Under the pieces are notes generated by a model. That model had not been told where the DNA came from. It worked only from the letters and a program-made list of their open reading frames with translations, and did not search any database. This document shows, one piece after another, positions 59,588-64,000 of a stretch of DNA of 64,000 nucleotides. Location of the stretch: assembly GCF_002843235.3 (NCBI RefSeq), contig NZ_CP031123.2, positions 1,922,001 through 1,986,000 on the forward strand. Direction: 5' to 3'. The position numbers and the translations under genes were made by a program. Origin of the DNA: Providencia huaxiensis. GTDB lineage: Bacteria; Pseudomonadota; Gammaproteobacteria; Enterobacterales; Enterobacteriaceae. Position 1 is the stretch's first letter. Each line of letters starts with the position of its first letter.

Positions 59588-61078
59588 TTATTTATCTAAA
59601 TTTTCGCGGTAACTTGGAAAGCTCATGTCTTTATAGCGAATAAACGTAGTTTTCTTCGCTATCTTATAGCCAAACCAAATCGCTAAAAATAATGGGAGAC
59701 CAATATAAGTTGCAGTAACCCCTACCCAATCAATTTTATCTTCTAAAAAGGCTTGGTAATTTTGGCCTAATGTAATTGTTAAACACAAAATAAAGGCAAA
59801 AATAGGGCCAATTGGGAAGAAACCTGAACGATAAGGTAAGTCATTAAGATCTTTCCCTTGTGCAATATAGCCTCTACGGAAACGATAATGGCTAATTGCA
59901 ATACCTAACCAAGCAATAAACCCTGTCATCCCAGATGTATTTAATAGCCACAGGTACACCGTCTGGTTTCCAAACATAGAACTTAAGAAACACAATCCCG
60001 CAACAACTGTTGTTGCTAACAATGCATAACGCGGTACGCCCCCTTTAGATAAACGGGCGAAAATGCGCGGCGCTTTGCCTTCACGCGCTAAGGTATACAA
60101 CATACGCGTTGATGCGTACATACCCGAGTTACCTGCCGATAATACTGCCGTTAAGATAACCGCATTCATCACTGCTGCTGCGGATAATAGGCCTGCATTT
60201 TCAAATACTAAGGTAAATGGACTGACACTAATATCTTTGACATCATTACGCAGTAAACTTGGGTCAGTATAAGGAATGATCAAACTAATAATTAAAATTG
60301 CGAAGATATAGAATAACAGTATACGCCAAAATACTTTGCGCACTGCTTTTGGAATATTTTTGGCAGGATCTTTCGACTCACCCGCAGCAATACCAATTAA
60401 TTCAGTACCTTGGAATGAGAAACCAACGATCATTGCCACACCAATCATCGCTGAGAAACCACCAGCAAAAGGTGCATCACCAATTTCCCAATTATGCCAT
60501 CCTGCATTCTCTGCACCATTCATGATGCCAAAAATCATTAATACCCCGACGATAATAAAAATAACGACCGTGGTGACTTTTATTAATGAGAACCAGTATT
60601 CCGCTTCACCAAACCCTTTAACAGAGATGAAATTCAGTAAGAAAATAATTGCAAGGAAGATCGCGCTCCAAATCCAACCGGGAGTATCTGGGAACCAGTA
60701 GGTCATCACCAACTGAGCAGCAACTAAGTCAACGGCAATAGTCACAGCCCAGTTGTACCAGTAGTTCCACCCTAGTGCGAAACCAAAACCTTCATCGACA
60801 TATTTTGCACCATAGGTTGCAAATGAGCCTGAGACAGGCATATAAGCGGCTAACTCGCCCAAACTGGTCATCAAAAAATAGACCATTAAGCCAATGATGG
60901 CATAAGAAAGGAGTGCTCCACCGGGGCCTGCTTGTGCAACCGTTGCACCGGATGCAACGAATAAACCGGTACCGATGGACCCACCGATAGCAATCATCGC
61001 AAGATGGCGTGCCTTTAACTCACGGCGTAGTTTTTGTGGGCCGCCCTGCGAGATAGTATTGGTATGTTGTTCTGACAT
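59588..61078 (-). CDS. lysP: Lysine-specific permease
   Basis: APC-family lysine:H+ symporter, 496 aa, 12 membrane segments. The N-terminal LRRELKARHLAMIAIGGSIGTGLFVASG and the sequence as a whole match E. coli LysP, and lysP-yeiE-yeiH-nfo is the E. coli order. LysP also acts as co-sensor with CadC in E. coli; no cad genes are here. Confidence 0.95.
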   Translation of the reverse strand: MSEQHTNTISQGGPQKLRRELKARHLAMIAIGGSIGTGLFVASGATVAQAGPGGALLSYAIIGLMVYFLMTSLGELAAYMPVSGSFATYGAKYVDEGFGFALGWNYWYNWAVTIAVDLVAAQLVMTYWFPDTPGWIWSAIFLAIIFLLNFISVKGFGEAEYWFSLIKVTTVVIFIIVGVLMIFGIMNGAENAGWHNWEIGDAPFAGGFSAMIGVAMIVGFSFQGTELIGIAAGESKDPAKNIPKAVRKVFWRILLFYIFAILIISLIIPYTDPSLLRNDVKDISVSPFTLVFENAGLLSAAAVMNAVILTAVLSAGNSGMYASTRMLYTLAREGKAPRIFARLSKGGVPRYALLATTVVAGLCFLSSMFGNQTVYLWLLNTSGMTGFIAWLGIAISHYRFRRGYIAQGKDLNDLPYRSGFFPIGPIFAFILCLTITLGQNYQAFLEDKIDWVGVTATYIGLPLFLAIWFGYKIAKKTTFIRYKDMSFPSYRENLDK

Positions 61079-61263
61079 TTGTTCCCTGCATTTTATTATT
61101 CAGCTAATATCGCATGGATTCTAGCAAAATAGGCTGTGAGAACTAAGCAACTCTTCACTGTTATAAGATACCTTCATAATTCACATAAAATTATAAGTAA
61201 AACGCGTTATTACCCAAGACCGAATATTGTTTCTTTAAAATCTTAGAAAAAACTTAACGTTGT

Positions 61264-61366
61264 TATTCCTCTGAAGGCTTTAGCCCGTTACGAGGCGGCA
61301 AATGATTAGTATGTGGCTTGGGTAATCGAATGCAGCCAACAACGCAACGGACTAAAAGGTAACGAG
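61264..61366. repeat. Degenerate ERIC-like element
   Basis: Contains TTAGTATGTGGCTTGGGTAA and CAGCCAACAACGCAAC, recognisable parts of the ERIC right half, and arms TTTAGCCCGTTA (61279-61290) and CAACGGACTAAA (61345-61356) that pair at 10 of 12 positions. The left half of the internal hairpin is missing. It lies between lysP and yeiE, ending 7 bp before the yeiE stop. Confidence 0.75.
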
Positions 61367-61372
61367 AGTTTT

Positions 61373-62236
61373 TTAGTGACAATATGACAACAAATTAGTA
61401 ATCGCACTCGAAATATGCTTTTGGCGGTGATAAATCAAATATAGCGTTCTTTCTAAATGAAGTTCGTCTATTTTTAACTCAACTAAAGTCCCATTCTCTA
61501 ATTGCTCTTCGATCACTCGGCGTGATAAACAGCTTATACCTATTCCATATCGGACGGCATGTTTGATAGCTTCTGAATTTCCAAGCTCCATCAAAATATG
61601 AAAGCCGGGAAGATGTGCAAATAATAGTTGGTCAAGGACATCCCGCGTACCAGAGCCCCTTTCACGCAAGATCCAAGGAGCGTCACGTAAATCTTTTAAA
61701 GAAACGCTTTTATTCGCTAATGGGTTTTGAGGTGAAACAAAAATAACGAGTTCATCTTTTAACCATGCTTTAGAAATTAACTCAGGGCTATGGCAAACGC
61801 CTTCAATTAACCCAACGTCCGCTCTAAACTCCATAACGGATTTAATGATCTCTTCTGTGTTACTGATAAAAAGCTCTAAAGGAATATCTGGGTGGTCATG
61901 ACGATAACCCGCTAAGACTTCCGGTAAAATATAATTACCAATCGTCGTACTGGCAGCAAGACGCACAGCTCCCATCTCTTTTTTAAATAATTGCTCGACC
62001 TCTAGCCCTTGCTCTAATAATGCTAAAGCTTTGGGATAAAGCAGCCTTCCGTGCTCATTCGTAACAAGTCGTTTACCCACACGGTCAAATAATTGAACAC
62101 CTAGTTGACCTTCTAAATCCGTTAGCGACGCACTGACAGCCGACTGTGAAAGCGCTAATAGCTGAGATGCTTGCGTCGTGGAGCCACTTTTTAATACTTC
62201 CGTAAAAACCTCAAGTTGCCTAAGAGTAATTCGCAT
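61373..62236 (-). CDS. yeiE: LysR-family regulator YeiE
   Basis: 287 aa. N-terminal HTH ([42 protein letters not shown] is read over about residues 1-42), then a periplasmic-binding-like domain. In E. coli YeiE has been linked to iron and sulfite-related responses. I chose the ATG at 62236; a TTG five codons before is less likely. Divergent from yeiH, which it may regulate. Confidence 0.92.
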   Translation of the reverse strand: MRITLRQLEVFTEVLKSGSTTQASQLLALSQSAVSASLTDLEGQLGVQLFDRVGKRLVTNEHGRLLYPKALALLEQGLEVEQLFKKEMGAVRLAASTTIGNYILPEVLAGYRHDHPDIPLELFISNTEEIIKSVMEFRADVGLIEGVCHSPELISKAWLKDELVIFVSPQNPLANKSVSLKDLRDAPWILRERGSGTRDVLDQLLFAHLPGFHILMELGNSEAIKHAVRYGIGISCLSRRVIEEQLENGTLVELKIDELHLERTLYLIYHRQKHISSAITNLLSYCH

Positions 62237-62429
62237 AAAGGTAAGCCCCAACGTGATTTTTAGTATTTGTAATAATAATGTTAATATTAACGATTTATTC
62301 GCAATATTCCAGAAGAAACTTATAATCTATTTTGGTGGTAGATTATATAAAAATAATCAATTTAAATTATTATTGCTTTTGTTATATCCTTATTACTAAA
62401 TCTTATAAGCGGTAATAAAGAGTATTATC

Positions 62430-63509
62430 ATGAATAAAAGTGACACCAACACCCTTGAGCAAAATAGCCTAAGCCCTATATTCAAACTCATACCAGGCAT
62501 TATTTTAGCGGGTATTCTAACTGCTATTGCAATTTACCTAGGTGACCAACCCTGGTTTATGGATATCGGTTTAGGTGCATTAACCCTCGCAATATTATTA
62601 GGAATTATTGTAGGGAATACTTTTTACCCCGTAGCCAGTCGATCTTGTGATGCTGGTACTAAATTTGCCAAACACTATTTCCTACGCGCTGGTATTATCT
62701 TGTATGGCTTTCGCCTTACTTTCCAGCAGATCACTGACGTAGGAGCAACTGGGGTAATTATTGATGCTTTAACATTAACATCGACATTTTTATTAGCATA
62801 TTGGCTAGGTAAAAAAGTGTTCGGTCTTGATGAAGAAACAACATTGTTAATTGGCGCAGGCAGTAGTATTTGTGGTGCAGCTGCCGTCATGGCAACCGAA
62901 CCTGTCGTTAAAGCTTCTGCGAGTAAAGTCGCTGTTGCTGTTTCAACCGTTGTTATCTTTGGTACGATTTGTATCTTTGTTTACCCTTGGATTTACCAAT
63001 TAAATGCGCACTTCGGCTGGTTTCCAGCAACAGAAGAAACTTTTGGGATTTATATTGGTTCAACCGTGCATGAAGTTGCACAGGTTGTTGCAGCAGGGCA
63101 CACCATTGGTACTGACGCAGAAAATGCCTCTGTCATTGCCAAAATGATCCGTGTCATGATGCTTGCGCCTTTTCTAATTATTTTATCGGCTTTCTTAAGC
63201 CGTAAAACAGCGGCTAACCAAACAGCCAATAGCCAAAAAAGCAAAATCACTATTCCTTGGTTTGCTGTATTTTTTATTGTTGTTGCAGGTTTTAATTCAC
63301 TCAACTTACTGCCTCAAGTGTTAGTGCAACAAATCATTGCGTTAGATACAATTTTACTCGCTATGGCAATGGTGGCTTTAGGACTAACGACCCATGTGAG
63401 TGCTATTCGCCAAGCGGGTATTAAACCCTTGTTAATGGCGCTGATTCTATTTGTTTGGTTGATTGTTGGCGGGCTTCTAATTAACGTACTGATTCAAAGC
63501 ATTTTTTAG
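62430..63509 (+). CDS. yeiH: UPF0324-family membrane protein YeiH
   Basis: 359 aa with ten or so membrane segments. [22 protein letters not shown] and [17 protein letters not shown] are family signatures. Related proteins are linked to sulfur-compound export, and regulation by YeiE fits this, but no substrate is proven. Confidence 0.9.
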   Translation: MNKSDTNTLEQNSLSPIFKLIPGIILAGILTAIAIYLGDQPWFMDIGLGALTLAILLGIIVGNTFYPVASRSCDAGTKFAKHYFLRAGIILYGFRLTFQQITDVGATGVIIDALTLTSTFLLAYWLGKKVFGLDEETTLLIGAGSSICGAAAVMATEPVVKASASKVAVAVSTVVIFGTICIFVYPWIYQLNAHFGWFPATEETFGIYIGSTVHEVAQVVAAGHTIGTDAENASVIAKMIRVMMLAPFLIILSAFLSRKTAANQTANSQKSKITIPWFAVFFIVVAGFNSLNLLPQVLVQQIIALDTILLAMAMVALGLTTHVSAIRQAGIKPLLMALILFVWLIVGGLLINVLIQSIF

Positions 63510-63529
63510 CATATATCCTCCTCATTTTT

Positions 63530-63556
63530 AGCCACCTTACTTGGTGGCTTTTTTGT
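63530..63556 (+). terminator. Terminator after yeiH
   Basis: AGCCACC (63530-63536) pairs with GGTGGCT (63543-63549), followed by TTTTTTG. Confidence 0.9.
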
Positions 63557-63609
63557 TGATTTCATTTATTTGCTCATTAATGGCATACTCCAAGAAAAAG
63601 GAGTCAAAA

Positions 63610-64000
63610 ATGAAATATATTGGAGCACATGTCAGCGCCTCAGGTGGCGTTGACCAAGCCGTTATTCGCGCACATGAAATCAATGCAACCGCTTTTGCTT
63701 TATTCACAAAAAATCAGCGCCAATGGAAAGCTGCGCCACTAAGCGAAGACGTGATTAAAAAATTTAAAGATAACTGCAAAAAATATGGGTACGGTAAACA
63801 CCAGATCCTTCCTCATGACAGCTATTTGATCAATCTAGGTCACCCCGAATTTGAAGCTTTAGAGAAATCTCGTGTCGCTTTTATCGATGAGATGCAACGC
63901 TGCGAACAATTAGGTATTGATTTACTTAACTTTCACCCAGGTAGTCATTTAAAGAAAATTGAAATTGACGATTGTTTAGCGCGAATTGCTGAATCTATTA
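63610..64000 (+). CDS. nfo: Endonuclease IV (partial, right edge)
   Basis: First 130 codons of the AP endonuclease Nfo. It begins [18 protein letters not shown] and includes the zinc ligand region FHPGSHL near the cut. AAAAAGGAG precedes the ATG. Truncated only by the window. Confidence 0.95.
   Translation, partial: MKYIGAHVSASGGVDQAVIRAHEINATAFALFTKNQRQWKAAPLSEDVIKKFKDNCKKYGYGKHQILPHDSYLINLGHPEFEALEKSRVAFIDEMQRCEQLGIDLLNFHPGSHLKKIEIDDCLARIAESI

Overview
The window looks like a piece of the chromosome of an AT-rich enterobacterium of the Morganellaceae, most like Providencia. This rests on the low GC content, on protein sequences close to but clearly diverged from the E. coli versions, and on gene order that follows the E. 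coli map for long stretches. The genus is an inference. I saw no phage, transposase, rRNA, tRNA or CRISPR array. The last gene (nfo) runs off the right edge.

Bases 1-37,050 are a colinear, rearranged version of the E. coli pepT-to-rne region: roxA, pepT, cobB, lolCDE, mfd, a ycfJ-like gene, ndh, nagZ-thiK-lpoB-ycfL-hinT-tatD-holB-tmk-mltG-pabC, the fatty acid cluster fabF-acpP-fabG-fabD-fabH-plsX with rpmF and yceD, then maf (yceF), rluC and rne. Unlike E. coli, ptsG is absent beside tatD, and ycfP is absent between nagZ and ndh. At the ycfP position sits a two-gene unit, an OprD-type porin and a lipoprotein 5'-nucleotidase. Far upstream of it is a pair of CRP-like sites 52 bp apart with CytR-type octamers between them. 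I read this as a nucleotide-scavenging unit under CRP/CytR control.

Bases 37,589-46,560 hold rne with a long leader, a small monooxygenase-fold gene, a tandem array of four ERIC elements, and a three-subunit molybdenum reductase (DmsABC architecture) divergent from an IclR-type regulator. A near-consensus FNR site sits at an activator distance from a good -10 box in front of the reductase.

Bases 46,670-53,700 carry tmaR, a sucrose-permease-like MFS transporter without sugar enzymes, sbcB, dld and the putrescine importer plaP. The plaP leader has a rho-independent terminator and a small ORF that overlaps the plaP GTG start. Bases 54,052-59,335 are an iron-siderophore uptake operon (binding protein, permease, ATPase, TonB-dependent receptor; YiuABC-R-like order). 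The right end, lysP-yeiE-yeiH-nfo, is syntenic with E. coli.

The most useful leads are regulatory and structural: the CRP/CytR site cluster, the plaP leader, the FNR-controlled Mo-enzyme of unknown substrate, the ERIC tandem array, and a YcfJ homologue that has lost its glycine-zipper core.
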